A stretch of 64,000 nt of DNA from Georgenia_A wangjunii (GCF_036421915.1 NZ_JAZGOM010000003.1), one strand, 5' to 3'. Counted from the stretch's first letter, positions 39,798 to 48,664 are shown. Notes: generated from the letters alone by a model not told the origin. A program made the numbers and translations.

Positions 39798-40685
39798 ATG
39801 ACCAGCGCAGGAGCAACAGCAGCCGACTCGACCGTCCCCGGGAGGGAGCCGCGCCAGCCGCTCGCCGGTGTCGGCCTCACGCACTTCGCCGGTCGCGCCG
39901 GCGACCACAACGACCGTGCCATGGTCGCCTCGGCGCACCTCGTGGCAGCACTCGGGGAGCTCCTGGCGACGTCGCCGGCCGTGATCGGGACGCCCGAGCC
40001 CGCACTGTCGACAGGGTGGGCCGAGGGGCTGTCCGCCGCCATGCCGACGCTGCAGGCGATGCAGCAGCGCCTCACGGCCGTCTTCGACGCGGGCCAGGTG
40101 CCGGTCACGGCTTCCAGCCGGTGCGCAGTCGCACTGGCCACCCTGCCGGTGGTCGCCGCTGCCCGGCCGGACGCGGTCGTCGTCTGGTTCGACTCGCACG
40201 CCGACATCAACACCCCCGACAGCACCACCACCGGCTACCTCGGGGGGCTGGCCTACAGCGGGCCGATGGGGATGTGGGACTCCGGGCTCGGCAGCGGCCT
40301 CGCTGCCGAGAACGCGGTGCTCGTCGGGGCTCGCGACATCGACCCCGCCGAGCAGGATCTGCTCGACCAGGGCGTCATCAAGCTCGTCCGGGTCGGACCC
40401 GGGATGGCCGACGAGCTCCGGGCCGCGGTCGCGGGCCGCCCGGTGTACCTGCACCTCGACTGCGACGTCTTGGAGCCGGGCATCGTCGCGACCGACTACC
40501 AGGTCCCGGACGGCATGACGCTCGAGGATCTGCACGCCTGCGCGGCTGTGCTCGCAGAGTCTGAGATCGTCGGCCTCGAGCTCGCCGAGCTCGAAGCGGA
40601 CGGCGACCCTGCCCTCATTCACGGTCACGTCCAGGGTCTGCTGACGGCCCTCCGCCCGGTGTTCATGTCGTCCTGGACCTCCTGA
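39798..40685 (+). CDS. Arginase/agmatinase/formiminoglutamase family protein (altered first metal motif)
   Basis: The 295-residue protein has the ureohydrolase motifs D132-S-H134-A-D136-INTP and HLD221-C-D223, which supply most Mn ligands. The family's first ligand motif GGDHS is replaced near residues 105-109 by SSRCA, so the usual first His is absent. The final 'SxDxDxxDP' loop reads HLDCDVLEPG. Hydrolysis of a guanidino substrate is possible but needs testing. The gene is leaderless (TAGCGT, 39785-39790, 7 nt before the ATG) and sits opposite an AsnC-type regulator, implying amino-acid-responsive control. Confidence 0.85.
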   Translation: MTSAGATAADSTVPGREPRQPLAGVGLTHFAGRAGDHNDRAMVASAHLVAALGELLATSPAVIGTPEPALSTGWAEGLSAAMPTLQAMQQRLTAVFDAGQVPVTASSRCAVALATLPVVAAARPDAVVVWFDSHADINTPDSTTTGYLGGLAYSGPMGMWDSGLGSGLAAENAVLVGARDIDPAEQDLLDQGVIKLVRVGPGMADELRAAVAGRPVYLHLDCDVLEPGIVATDYQVPDGMTLEDLHACAAVLAESEIVGLELAELEADGDPALIHGHVQGLLTALRPVFMSSWTS

Positions 40686-40767
40686 CAGGCACACCTAGCG
40701 AAGCTGGACAGACGAGTCGCGTCTCTAACGAGTTCTTCCAGCCAACCCGGGCCCGTGCGAGCCTTCC

Positions 40768-41583
40768 TCACAGGAGGAATCCGGAACCGGCTGTGCGGGC
40801 GCGACCGCCCAGTAGGACTCGACCGGTGTCGGTGGTGACGACGGTCAGTTCGCCGCCTCGGGGCGATGCCTGCTCCGCGGCCAGGGTCGCGCCGAGCTGG
40901 TCGCGCCAGTACGGGCCGACTGTGCAGTGGGCCGAGCCGGTGACGGGGTCCTCGGGGATGCCGTACGCCGGCGCGAAGTAGCGCGACACCACGCCGGCGT
41001 CGTTCCGCTTGGCGGTGACGATGAGGCCGCCTGCGGGCAGGGCGGCGACGGCCCGCAGGTCCGGCGTGAGCTCCCGCACGGTGTCCTCAGACGCGAGGAC
41101 CGCAAGGATGTTCCGCTCGCCCGGGTCGGCGGCGTCGGTGACACCCGTCCAGACGGGGACCGGGCCGGCAAGCGCGGCCAGCAGGCCGTGGTCTGGCGGG
41201 ACAGGACTGGCCGGGAGGGCGGGGAAGTCGAGCACGATCCGGTCGCCCTCGCGCCGTGCAGTGAGGCGCCCGCTCAGGGTCTCGAAGACGGCGGTTGCGT
41301 GGGCCGGCAGGACGCCGGTCTCCCAGAGCCGGTGGGCGGCGGCGAGCGTAGCGTGCCCGCAGAGTGCGACCTCGGCGACGGGTGTGAACCAGCGCAGGTG
41401 GAACGTCGCCCGGTCGCCGGGGGAGAGGAACGCCGTCTCGGCCTGCGCGAGCTCGTTGGCGATGCCCTGCATCCACGCGTCGTCGGAGAGTTCGTCCAGC
41501 AGCACGACGCCGGCGGGGTTCCCGGAGAACGCTCGCGCGGTCGTGAAGGCGTCCACGAGCGCGAACGCGGTCCGTCTCGTCAT
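40768..41583 (-). CDS. PhzF family phenazine biosynthesis/isomerase-like protein
   Basis: This 271-residue member of the diaminopimelate-epimerase-like PhzF family shows VDAFTTARAFSGNPAGVVLL at the N-terminus, the catalytic Glu in 'ELAQAETAFL' (~residue 45) and the 'GHATLAAAHRLW' and 'EDPVTGSAHCTVGPYW' anion-binding motifs. Most members outside phenazine clusters are isomerases or epimerases of unknown substrate, and no phenazine genes are near. The ATG at 41583 has a GGAG site. It diverges from the XRE-cupin regulator gene. Confidence 0.92.
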   Translation of the reverse strand: MTRRTAFALVDAFTTARAFSGNPAGVVLLDELSDDAWMQGIANELAQAETAFLSPGDRATFHLRWFTPVAEVALCGHATLAAAHRLWETGVLPAHATAVFETLSGRLTARREGDRIVLDFPALPASPVPPDHGLLAALAGPVPVWTGVTDAADPGERNILAVLASEDTVRELTPDLRAVAALPAGGLIVTAKRNDAGVVSRYFAPAYGIPEDPVTGSAHCTVGPYWRDQLGATLAAEQASPRGGELTVVTTDTGRVLLGGRARTAGSGFLL

Positions 41584-41642
41584 CGCGTTCGCTCCAGGAC
41601 GACGTCCCACTCAGACCTCACGCCTGCACTCTACGATGCAAT

Positions 41643-42257
41643 ATGGTGCACCGCATGGAACATGGAGCGCCGCTGGCTCGTCTCATCGGGGAGCGGGTGA
41701 GGAACGAGCGGCAGGCCCGGCAATGGACGCTGGATCAGCTCGCCCACTTGTCCGACGTCAGCCGCCGCATGCTGGTCAACATCGAGCAGGGTGCTGCCAA
41801 TCCCAGCATCGGCATCTTGCTCAAGCTCAGCGACGCGCTCGGGGTCGGCCTGCCCGCGCTGGTCGAGCAGCCCTGTCCAACGAGTGTGAAGGTGACCCGC
41901 CGCGGCAGCGGGCCTGTGCTCTGGTCGAGCGAGGCCGGCGGCCGCGCGGTCCTCGTCGCGAACACCGTCCCGCCGGACGTCGTCGAGCTGTGGGACTGGG
42001 CCCTGGGCCCGGGCGACCGCTCCGCCAGCGAAGCGCACGTCGACGGGACCCGCGAGCTGCTGCACGTCCTCGAGGGCGAGGTCACAGTCGAGGTCGCCGA
42101 ACAGGTCCTGGTCCTGCAGGCCGGGGACGCACTGTCCTTTCCCGGCGACGTGCCCCACGCCTACGCCAATCCGGGCGCCACGCCGGCCCGGTTCTCCCTG
42201 TCGGTGTTCGAGCCCGCCGTCGGCACCACACCCCGAGGAAGGACCGCCCATGCGTGA
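41643..42257 (+). CDS. XRE family regulator with C-terminal cupin domain
   Basis: The 204-residue regulator has an N-terminal HTH_3 domain (RNERQARQWTLDQLAHLSDVSRRMLVNIEQGAANPSIGILLKLSDALGV, ~19-67) and a C-terminal cupin (~105-195, 'LLHVLEGEVTVEV...LQAGDALSFPGDVPHAYANPG'). HTH-cupin proteins usually control the adjacent genes in response to a small ligand. TACGAT (41632-41637) lies 5 nt before the ATG, so the mRNA is leaderless. It overlaps the following B3/4-domain gene by 8 bp and diverges from the PhzF gene. Confidence 0.92.
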   Translation: MVHRMEHGAPLARLIGERVRNERQARQWTLDQLAHLSDVSRRMLVNIEQGAANPSIGILLKLSDALGVGLPALVEQPCPTSVKVTRRGSGPVLWSSEAGGRAVLVANTVPPDVVELWDWALGPGDRSASEAHVDGTRELLHVLEGEVTVEVAEQVLVLQAGDALSFPGDVPHAYANPGATPARFSLSVFEPAVGTTPRGRTAHA

Positions 42258-42969
42258 CCTGACCGCGCTGCAGACCTACCTGGACGGCGCCCACGTCGAC
42301 GACGCCGTGCTCGCGCTCCGCCCGGACTACCGAGCCCTCCTGCTCGCCGTCGACGGGATCGAGCCACGCCCGAGCGACGTCGCCAGCGAGGAGCTGCTCC
42401 TGCGGGCGGAGCAATCCGCCCGCGAGCAGCTGGCCACCGTGCCGGTCGAGCAGCTCCCGCACATCGCGGCCTGGCGCGAGGCCTACAAGGCCATGGGCTC
42501 CAAGCCCAGCCGCACACGCAACAGCGCAGAGGCGCTGCTGCGCCGCGCCGAGGCAGGACTGCCGCGGGTGAACACGCTGACGGACGTCTACAACGCAGTG
42601 AGCCTGCTGCACCACGTGCCGATCGGCGGTGAGGACCTGGACCGCTACGCCGGACCGCCGCGACTGATCCGTGCGACCGGGCAGGAGCCGTTCGACACCA
42701 TGACCAGCGGCGAGACCGTCGTGGAGCACCCGGACCCCGGGGAGGTGGTGTGGACCGACCAGGCAGGCGTCACGTGCCGACGGTGGAACTGGCGACAGGC
42801 CAAGCGAACCCAGCTCACCGACCACACCACGGCCGCCCTGTTCATCCTCGACGCCCTCGAGCCGCTCAGCGACGACGAACTAGGTGCTGCCGGCGACGAG
42901 CTCATCGGCCACCTCCGCCGGCTCGGTCGCGATGTCCGCGTCGCGAGGCGCCTCCTGGGTCAGTCGTGA
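42250..42969 (+). CDS. B3/B4 domain-containing protein
   Basis: The 239-residue protein is a stand-alone B3/B4 domain, the fold that in phenylalanyl-tRNA synthetase beta edits mischarged tRNA. The motif 'AWREAYKAMGSKPSRTRNSAEALLRRA' and 'LPRVNTLTDVYNAVSLLHHVPIGGEDLD' are typical of stand-alone members, which may deacylate wrong aminoacyl-tRNAs. It lies in a coupled three-gene operon (8-bp overlap upstream, GTGA overlap downstream) with an HTH-cupin regulator and an EamA exporter. A GAGGAAGG site precedes the ATG. Confidence 0.9.
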   Translation: MRDLTALQTYLDGAHVDDAVLALRPDYRALLLAVDGIEPRPSDVASEELLLRAEQSAREQLATVPVEQLPHIAAWREAYKAMGSKPSRTRNSAEALLRRAEAGLPRVNTLTDVYNAVSLLHHVPIGGEDLDRYAGPPRLIRATGQEPFDTMTSGETVVEHPDPGEVVWTDQAGVTCRRWNWRQAKRTQLTDHTTAALFILDALEPLSDDELGAAGDELIGHLRRLGRDVRVARRLLGQS

Positions 42970-43877
42970 CGGTCAGAGGCTCCCATGGGCGGCTGCCGCC
43001 GTGGACGCTGGCGACAGCCGCGATGCTGTCGGTGCAGCTCGGGTCGGCGCTGTCGGTCGACCTCATCGACGAGGTCGGCGCCGCGGGCACGGCCTGGTTG
43101 CGCCTGACCGCGGGCGCCCTGGTGTTCCTGGTGATCGCCCGGCCACCGCTGCGCTCGGTCCGGCGCGCGGACCTCCCGGCGCTGCTCGGCCTCGGCGTCA
43201 CCAGCGGGATCGTCACCATCTGCTTCCTGGCCGCTCTCGACCGCATCCCGCTCGGCACGGCCGTCGCCGTGGAGTTCCTGGGACCGCTGACCGTCGCAGC
43301 CGTGCGCAGTCACAGCCGCAGCGCCCTGGTCTGGCCGGGACTGGCCCTGCTCGGCGTCGTCGGGCTGACCGAGCCATGGAAGGGCGACATCAACGGCCCT
43401 GGGCTGGGCTTCGCCGCCATGGCCGCCGTCGGCTGGGCCGGCTACATCGTCCTCACCCAGCATGTCGGCGACCGCTTCACCGGCATCAGCGCGCTGTCGA
43501 TGACCGTCCCGATCGCCGCGCTCACCGCCGCCGTCGTCGGCGTCCCGCAGGCCGCCGGACACCTCACCCCCGGCGTACTGCTCGCCGCCGTTGGCCTGGC
43601 CCTGCTCCTGCCCGTCCTGCCCTACGCACTGGAGATGCTCGCACTACGCCGAATGACCCCGACCGCGTTCGGCACACTCATGGCGCTGGAACCCGCGATG
43701 GGCCTGCTGCTCGGGCTGCTGGTGCTGTCGCAGCAGCCCACGGCCATCCAGGTCGCCGGCATCGCCCTGGTCGTCCTGGCCGGAGCCGGCGCGCAACGCG
43801 GCGGCCACCGGACCACGCCGAGCGACGCCGACGACGAGCCGGTCCTACCACTACTCAGCGCTCCGGAGCCGACATGA
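42966..43877 (+). CDS. EamA/RhtA-like amino-acid or metabolite exporter
   Basis: The 303-residue membrane protein has ten predicted helices in two EamA repeats. Motifs such as 'PLGTAVAVEFLGPLTVA' in the first repeat and 'ALRRMTPTAFGTLMALEPAMGLLLGLLVLSQQPT' in the second are those of RhtA-type threonine/homoserine exporters. GTG at 42966 overlaps the B3/4 stop (GTGA). With the editing-domain gene and HTH-cupin regulator it may form a system against a toxic or non-protein amino acid, one part exporting it and one clearing mischarged tRNA. This is inference. Confidence 0.9.
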   Translation: MTVRGSHGRLPPWTLATAAMLSVQLGSALSVDLIDEVGAAGTAWLRLTAGALVFLVIARPPLRSVRRADLPALLGLGVTSGIVTICFLAALDRIPLGTAVAVEFLGPLTVAAVRSHSRSALVWPGLALLGVVGLTEPWKGDINGPGLGFAAMAAVGWAGYIVLTQHVGDRFTGISALSMTVPIAALTAAVVGVPQAAGHLTPGVLLAAVGLALLLPVLPYALEMLALRRMTPTAFGTLMALEPAMGLLLGLLVLSQQPTAIQVAGIALVVLAGAGAQRGGHRTTPSDADDEPVLPLLSAPEPT

Positions 43878-44215
43878 TCCAGGCCGACAAGCCGGACGAG
43901 ACCCGACGAGCCGCTGCTATCCGGCCTTGCCGCCGGTCTCACATCGGAAACCGAGGCGCCGCTCGCCGACCTGCCAGCACTGCGGGATGCACCCCCGTGT
44001 TCCGGCCCTAAGCCTTTCGGCGAAGTCACCCACCGAGGGCGCCGCAGGCCACGTCTTCACCACCATCCGGGAACTGGCGGCGGCCTCCACCCGTCTAACG
44101 ATCATCGGCATGAGCGGTAACGCTCGCGCCAGAGAGATCGGTCGGGCTCCGTCCGTTCCTGTTCATTTTCGCAGCGAGGCCTCCGCGCCGGCCGGCCGTC
44201 TTCACGTGAGCCGAC
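43878..44215. other. Intergenic region, no intact gene
   Basis: The spacer between the EamA gene and the convergent aldo/keto reductase gene has no gene I can support. One plus-strand frame reads 'GHVFTTIRELAAASTRLTIIGMSGN' (about 44050-44125), which resembles protein but lacks a start and stops soon after. It may be a remnant. Confidence 0.35.
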
Positions 44216-45148
44216 TCAGGGCACGCGGTACCCCGCCGCCCGGAAGAGCTCGTACCACTGCGGCCGGGTCAGCGGCAGGTCCGAGCCGAGGGCCGCCCCG
44301 GTGACGCGCTCGGGCGTCGTCGTGCCCACGACGACCTGGATGTCGGCCGGGTGGCGGGTGATCCACGCGGTCGCGACGGCGATGGCGGGGACGTCGTACT
44401 CCGCGGCGATCCGGTCGATGACGGCGTTGAGCTCGGCGTACTCGGGGTCGCCGAGGAACGTCCCGGCCCGGGAGCCGGCCTGGAACGGGGACCAGGCCTG
44501 GACGGTGATGCCGTTGAGGCGGCAGTAGTCGAGCAGACCGCCGCCGTCGAGGACGACGGACTGGTCGAGCCCGGCCATGTTGGCCGTGACCCCCTGCGCG
44601 ACGAGGGGGGCGTGCGTCATCGACAGCTGGAGCTGGTTGGCGACGAGCGGCTGGCGGACGGACCGCCGGAGGAGCTCGATCTGCCCCGGGGTGTGGTTGG
44701 AGACGCCGAACGCTCTGACCTTCCCCGCCGACTCGAGCTCGTCGAAGGCGCGGGCCACCTCGTCCGGCTCGACGAGGGCGTCGGGGCGGTGCAGCAGCAG
44801 GACGTCGATGCGGTCCGTGGCGAGGGCCTCGAGCGAGGCGTCGACCGACTCGAGGATGTGCTCGGCGGAGAAGTCGAAGTACGGCCCGTCGCGCACGATC
44901 CCGCACTTGGTCTGAATGGTCCACGTGTCCCGCTCGGACGGCGAGAGCTGCATCGCCTCGGCCCACCGGCGTTCGCAGCCGTGCAGGCTGTTCCCGTAGA
45001 TGTCGGCGTGGTCGACCATGTCGATCCCGGCGTCGCGCGCCGTGCGCACGAGGGTGCGGACGTCGTCGTCGGACTTGCCGTCGATGCGCATGAGGCCGAG
45101 GACGACGTTCGACGCCGCCATCGCCTCCGTCAGGTTGATGTGTCGCAT
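44216..45148 (-). CDS. Aldo/keto reductase (YdhF-like)
   Basis: The 310-residue NADPH-dependent TIM-barrel reductase resembles the YdhF branch: 'VVLGLMRI', 'GIDMVDHADIYGNSLHGCERRWAEAMQ' (catalytic D..Y), 'LLLHRPDALVEPDEVARAFDELESAGKVRAFGVSNHTP' and the C-terminal 'VVVGTTTPERV' cofactor site. It reduces carbonyls. The ATG at 45148 follows the stop of the upstream reductase by one base (TGA-G-ATG), with GGAGGCC as ribosome-binding site inside the upstream gene. The two therefore form one operon. Confidence 0.92.
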   Translation of the reverse strand: MRHINLTEAMAASNVVLGLMRIDGKSDDDVRTLVRTARDAGIDMVDHADIYGNSLHGCERRWAEAMQLSPSERDTWTIQTKCGIVRDGPYFDFSAEHILESVDASLEALATDRIDVLLLHRPDALVEPDEVARAFDELESAGKVRAFGVSNHTPGQIELLRRSVRQPLVANQLQLSMTHAPLVAQGVTANMAGLDQSVVLDGGGLLDYCRLNGITVQAWSPFQAGSRAGTFLGDPEYAELNAVIDRIAAEYDVPAIAVATAWITRHPADIQVVVGTTTPERVTGAALGSDLPLTRPQWYELFRAAGYRVP

Positions 45149-45149
45149 C

Positions 45150-46010
45150 TCAGGCCTCCGAGAGGGTCGCGACCTCGGCGGCGTCAAGCTCGAGGTCCGC
45201 GGCGGCCGCCGAGTCCTCGATGCTCGTCGGCCGGGAGGCACCGGGGATGGCAAGGACGACCGGGGCGAGCGCGAGCTCCCAGGCGAGGGTGATCTGGTAG
45301 ACGCTCACGCCGTGCGCGTCGGCGACCCGCTGGAACGCCTCGTGCCGCGTGGCGAGCTCACCCGCGTTTGAGATGCCGCCCAGCGGTGACCAGGGCAGGA
45401 ACGCGATCCCGAGCTCGGCGCAGTGCCGGAGCTCGCCCAGGCTCGAGCGGAAGGCGGGCGAGAACTGGTTCTGCACGGAGACGAGCCGCCCGCCGAGGAC
45501 GCGCTGCGCCTCGTCGATCTGGCCCACATCGGCGTTGGAGATCCCGGCCATCTGGATGACGCCCTCGTCGAGGAGCTCGGCGAGCGCTCCGACCGAGTCG
45601 GCGTAGGGCACGTTCGGGTCGGGCCGGTGGAACTGGTAGAGGCCGATCGCCTCGACGCCGAGCCTCTGCGCCGAGGCCTTGGCCGCGGACTTGAGGTACT
45701 CCGGACGACCGTCCTTGGTCCAGGAGCCGTCTCCGGGCCGCAGGTGGCCGCCCTTCGTCGCGACGAGCACGTCGGACACGTCGCCGCCGTAGCTGCGCAG
45801 GGCCTTGGCGATGAGCGACTCGTTGTGGCCGACCTCGCCGGCGTCCCGGTGGTACGAGTCCGCCGTGTCGATGAGCGTGACACCGGCGTCGAGCGCGGCG
45901 TGGATCGTCGCGATCGAGCGGCTCTCCTCGGGGCGCCCCTCGATCGACATGGGCATGCCACCGAGGCCGATCGCCGACACGGTGCGGTTGCCCAGAGTTC
46001 GCTGCTGCAC
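45150..46010 (-). CDS. Aldo/keto reductase
   Basis: The 286-residue reductase has the tetrad region 'VTLIDTADSYHRDAGEVGHNESLIAKAL' (D and Y), 'DVLVATKGGHLRPG' (K), 'IGLYQFHRPDPNVPYADSVGALAELLDEGVIQMAGISN' (H) and the NADP-binding 'LAIPGASRPTSIEDSAAA'. It belongs to the pyridoxal-reductase-like AKR group. GTG at 46010 has a GGGAG site. A TAGTGT box lies ~33 nt upstream. It is first of a two-gene aldo/keto reductase operon; the paralogues share the fold but little sequence, so they probably handle different carbonyls. Confidence 0.92.
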   Translation of the reverse strand: MQQRTLGNRTVSAIGLGGMPMSIEGRPEESRSIATIHAALDAGVTLIDTADSYHRDAGEVGHNESLIAKALRSYGGDVSDVLVATKGGHLRPGDGSWTKDGRPEYLKSAAKASAQRLGVEAIGLYQFHRPDPNVPYADSVGALAELLDEGVIQMAGISNADVGQIDEAQRVLGGRLVSVQNQFSPAFRSSLGELRHCAELGIAFLPWSPLGGISNAGELATRHEAFQRVADAHGVSVYQITLAWELALAPVVLAIPGASRPTSIEDSAAAADLELDAAEVATLSEA

Positions 46011-46219
46011 GGGTTCTCCCTACATGGTGGATGACGGCGCAACACTAGACACCGGACCGCGCCGGGGCGACCGATGGAGACCTGTGCCCCCTACCTCCGC
46101 GCCCGCAGGCCAGCGCCCGCCGGTCCGCGGTGCTTGCGCCACGACGACGCCGCACGCAGCGCGCCGTCGCGGACGGTGGGCGTGCGGGCGGTGCGGGCGC
46201 CAGAACGCGTGGGCGCGAC

Positions 46220-47800
46220 TCAGCGAGACCGGTCGAGGGTGGCTCGTCCGTCCACCGTGATCTCGACGGTGGCGTTGTCGCCGAGGATCTGGGCGGCGCC
46301 CCGCGGGACGGGCACGCGCACCCGCCAGTGCCCGGGCCGGTCGTCGACGTCGCGCAACGGCGGGGTGCCGGCCGGGTCCCAGTCCCGGATGGCCCCGCCG
46401 ATCTCGGAGTTCCACGTCGCCCACGTGCACCCGCTGTCGGGCCCGCTGAGGGCGATGTCGACGACGAGCACGTCGGCCCAGTCCTCAGTCTGCTCGAGGT
46501 GGTCGGTGAAGAAGAGGATCCCCCCGCGCTCGCGCAGCGAGATGAGGCGGAGCCGCAGCACGTGGCGCATCGTCCGCACCCGGTCGCCGGTGCTGGGATC
46601 CTCCGGGCGCTTCGCCGTGGCGGAGAGGAACGTCGTCACGAGCGGGACGGGCGTGCGCGGCGCGTCCTGGCTGCGCGGGCGCTCGATCTGGATCGGGCAC
46701 AGGTGCGCCGTGCTCTGCTCGTGGAGGATCGCGGGCAGCCCGCGGATCGACAGGGACGTCTCGAGCTGCCACACGGTGTCGTCGTCCGGGTCCCCGGGCA
46801 GGTCGAGGTCGACGAGGTTGGCGCGCACCGCGAGGTCCCCGAAGAGGAAGCGCCGCAGGTTCTGGTAGCCCTCCTCGGAGTTGACGATGCCGAAGCGCCC
46901 GCTGTGGCTGCGGTGGACGAGCGAGCGCGGGGCCCCGCGGACGTAGGCGTTGTCGATCTGGACGAGCCCGTCGCTCGCGGCGCCCACCGCCCCGGAGGAC
47001 AGCCCCATCGCCGTCGTGTAGTCGGTCGAGTTCGTGCCGACGAGGCAGAAGAACCGGTCGAGCGGGTAGCCGTCGGCGGGCATGCGCGTGGCGTCGAACG
47101 CGCCGTCCGCGCCGATGGCCGGCGACCCCGACGGCGTGAGGTACTCGCGCATGCGCCGGGGGCCGAAGATGTCCGCACCGAAGAGGCCGGTCATGTCCCG
47201 CAGCCGCTCGAACAGGCCCATACCGACGGCGAACTCGATCCCGCCGTGCGGCGTCGCGTAGGTGAACACCCGGTCGACGACGTCCGCGCCGGCGTCGGGA
47301 CGGCCCCCGAGCTCCGGGTGCTCGGGGATGACCTTCTGGACGAGGCAGCGCACGACGAGGCCACCCATCGAGTGCGCGACGAGGAAGACCCGCGGGGCGC
47401 CGGTCTTGACCCGCACCGACTGGATGAGGTCGAGGAGGCTGGCGGCCGCGCGCTCGAGGGAGAACGCGTTCGGCTCGCGCGTGAGGGTGGGGGCGAACTC
47501 GTCGTAGAAGCGGTGGACCCACAGCGTCTCCGCCGGCACCGTGCCGTTCTCCTGGGCCTGGAGGTAGGCCCGCTGGTCGCCGCGGACGAGGAGCTGGTAG
47601 CCCTCGTCGATCATCAGGCGCAGGAGCGGGCTCTCGAACTGGTGGAAGACCGGGCGGTCCGCCTTGTCCACCCGCACCTGGACGGATCCCTCGTTGAAGC
47701 CGTAGAACGGGTCCTCGACCGCGGAGCTGATGCCCGACCCGCTGCCCGCGAAGCCGCGCACGTAGATGACCGGCAGCCGGCCGTTGCCCGGGTACGCCAT
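46220..47800 (-). CDS. Large esterase/lipase-like alpha/beta hydrolase
   Basis: The 526-residue protein begins 'LPVIYVRGFAGSGSGI', an oxyanion strand, and has a lipase nucleophile elbow AHSMGG (~residue 150) in 'VFLVAHSMGGLVVRCLV', as in PGAP1-like and LCAT-like lipases. A later 'VFTYATPHGGIEFA' supports the lipase assignment. The C-terminal ~200 residues form a separate, possibly beta-rich domain that I cannot name. No signal peptide is evident. The ATG at 47800 has a GAGGAGG site. It stands alone. Confidence 0.85.
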   Translation of the reverse strand: MAYPGNGRLPVIYVRGFAGSGSGISSAVEDPFYGFNEGSVQVRVDKADRPVFHQFESPLLRLMIDEGYQLLVRGDQRAYLQAQENGTVPAETLWVHRFYDEFAPTLTREPNAFSLERAAASLLDLIQSVRVKTGAPRVFLVAHSMGGLVVRCLVQKVIPEHPELGGRPDAGADVVDRVFTYATPHGGIEFAVGMGLFERLRDMTGLFGADIFGPRRMREYLTPSGSPAIGADGAFDATRMPADGYPLDRFFCLVGTNSTDYTTAMGLSSGAVGAASDGLVQIDNAYVRGAPRSLVHRSHSGRFGIVNSEEGYQNLRRFLFGDLAVRANLVDLDLPGDPDDDTVWQLETSLSIRGLPAILHEQSTAHLCPIQIERPRSQDAPRTPVPLVTTFLSATAKRPEDPSTGDRVRTMRHVLRLRLISLRERGGILFFTDHLEQTEDWADVLVVDIALSGPDSGCTWATWNSEIGGAIRDWDPAGTPPLRDVDDRPGHWRVRVPVPRGAAQILGDNATVEITVDGRATLDRSR

Positions 47801-48002
47801 CGGAGCCTCCTCGCTCGCGCCTCGCGGGGCGGCCCGGCGGGTGCTGCCCGGGGTGCTCCGCGCCGCCAGTGTCCCGACAGGTCCGGCGGGCTGTCCAGGG
47901 CTCCCCGGAAGGTCTGCGCGATCGGGCCGCGTCATGGCACTGCGCGCCCGGAGGCGGGCGTGCGGCACGAGGGCCGCGACCGCCCGTCGTGGGCCGCATG
48001 TG

Positions 48003-48521
48003 ATGATCGCGACCATGGATGCTGAGCAGGCGGTCGTCCTCGTGCCGAGCCGGTACGAGGAGTGGGTGCGACGCTACGGCGACATGGCCTCGCACGTCAC
48101 CACCCTCGTCCCCGGTGCCGTGGTGGAGCACATCGGCTCGACCGCCGTGCCCGGCCTCCCTGCCAAGGACGTCGTCGACGTCATGGTCGGGGTCGACGCC
48201 CGAGCCGTCCGGTCGACGGCCAGGCGGCTCGCGGCGGCAGGGCTCGACCTCGAGGGAGAGCGCGACCACCACTGCTGGCTGAGCGCGCCCGACCGGTCGG
48301 ACCGGGCCTACGTCGTCCACGTCGTCGAGCACGGCGGCCGTCCGTGGACGAGGCGGGTGGCCTTCCGTGACCTCCTGCGCGGGGACGCGGCCGCGCGCGC
48401 GGCCTACCTCGACGTCAAGCGGGAGGCGGCGCGATCGACGCGTGGCTGGGACGCCTACACGCAGGCGAAGACCGGCGTCGTGGCCGAGCTCCTCGACCGC
48501 GCAGCGCCCGATCAGCGCTGA
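48003..48521 (+). CDS. GrpB family protein (UPF0157)
   Basis: The 172-residue protein matches the GrpB/UPF0157 nucleotidyltransferase-like family: 'VVLVPSRYEEWVRRYGD', 'VVEHIGSTAVPGLPAKDVVDVMVGVD' and 'RAYVVHVVEHGGRPWTRRVAFRDLLRGDAAARAAYLDVKREAA'. The family shares the polymerase-beta fold and has no established activity. Two in-frame ATGs (48003, 48015) are possible starts; neither has a ribosome-binding site. No operon. Confidence 0.9.
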   Translation: MIATMDAEQAVVLVPSRYEEWVRRYGDMASHVTTLVPGAVVEHIGSTAVPGLPAKDVVDVMVGVDARAVRSTARRLAAAGLDLEGERDHHCWLSAPDRSDRAYVVHVVEHGGRPWTRRVAFRDLLRGDAAARAAYLDVKREAARSTRGWDAYTQAKTGVVAELLDRAAPDQR

Positions 48522-48632
48522 GCGCCCACGCCAGGCGTCGCCTCCGGTGACGGAGCCGCCCCGTTGTCACCGAGACGCCCAGTGCTGTTCGCTACGGTGT
48601 TCCCAACCAGTTCGCTGCTGCGCGGGTGCGGT

Positions 48633-48657
48633 ACCCCTCACCCCGGACCTGAGGGGT
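48633..48657 (+). promoter_or_regulatory. Hairpin hiding the ribosome-binding site of the following lipoprotein gene
   Basis: A perfect 8-bp stem (ACCCCTCA 48633-48640, TGAGGGGT 48650-48657) places the GAGGGG ribosome-binding site of the lipoprotein gene in its 3' arm, 7 nt before the ATG at 48665. It could limit translation or respond to a factor. Confidence 0.5.
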
Positions 48658-48664
48658 GACGCCG

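Noticed and set aside
40768..41583. PhzF gene as evidence for phenazine biosynthesis
   Set aside because: No other phenazine genes are present; PhzF-fold proteins are widespread isomerases.
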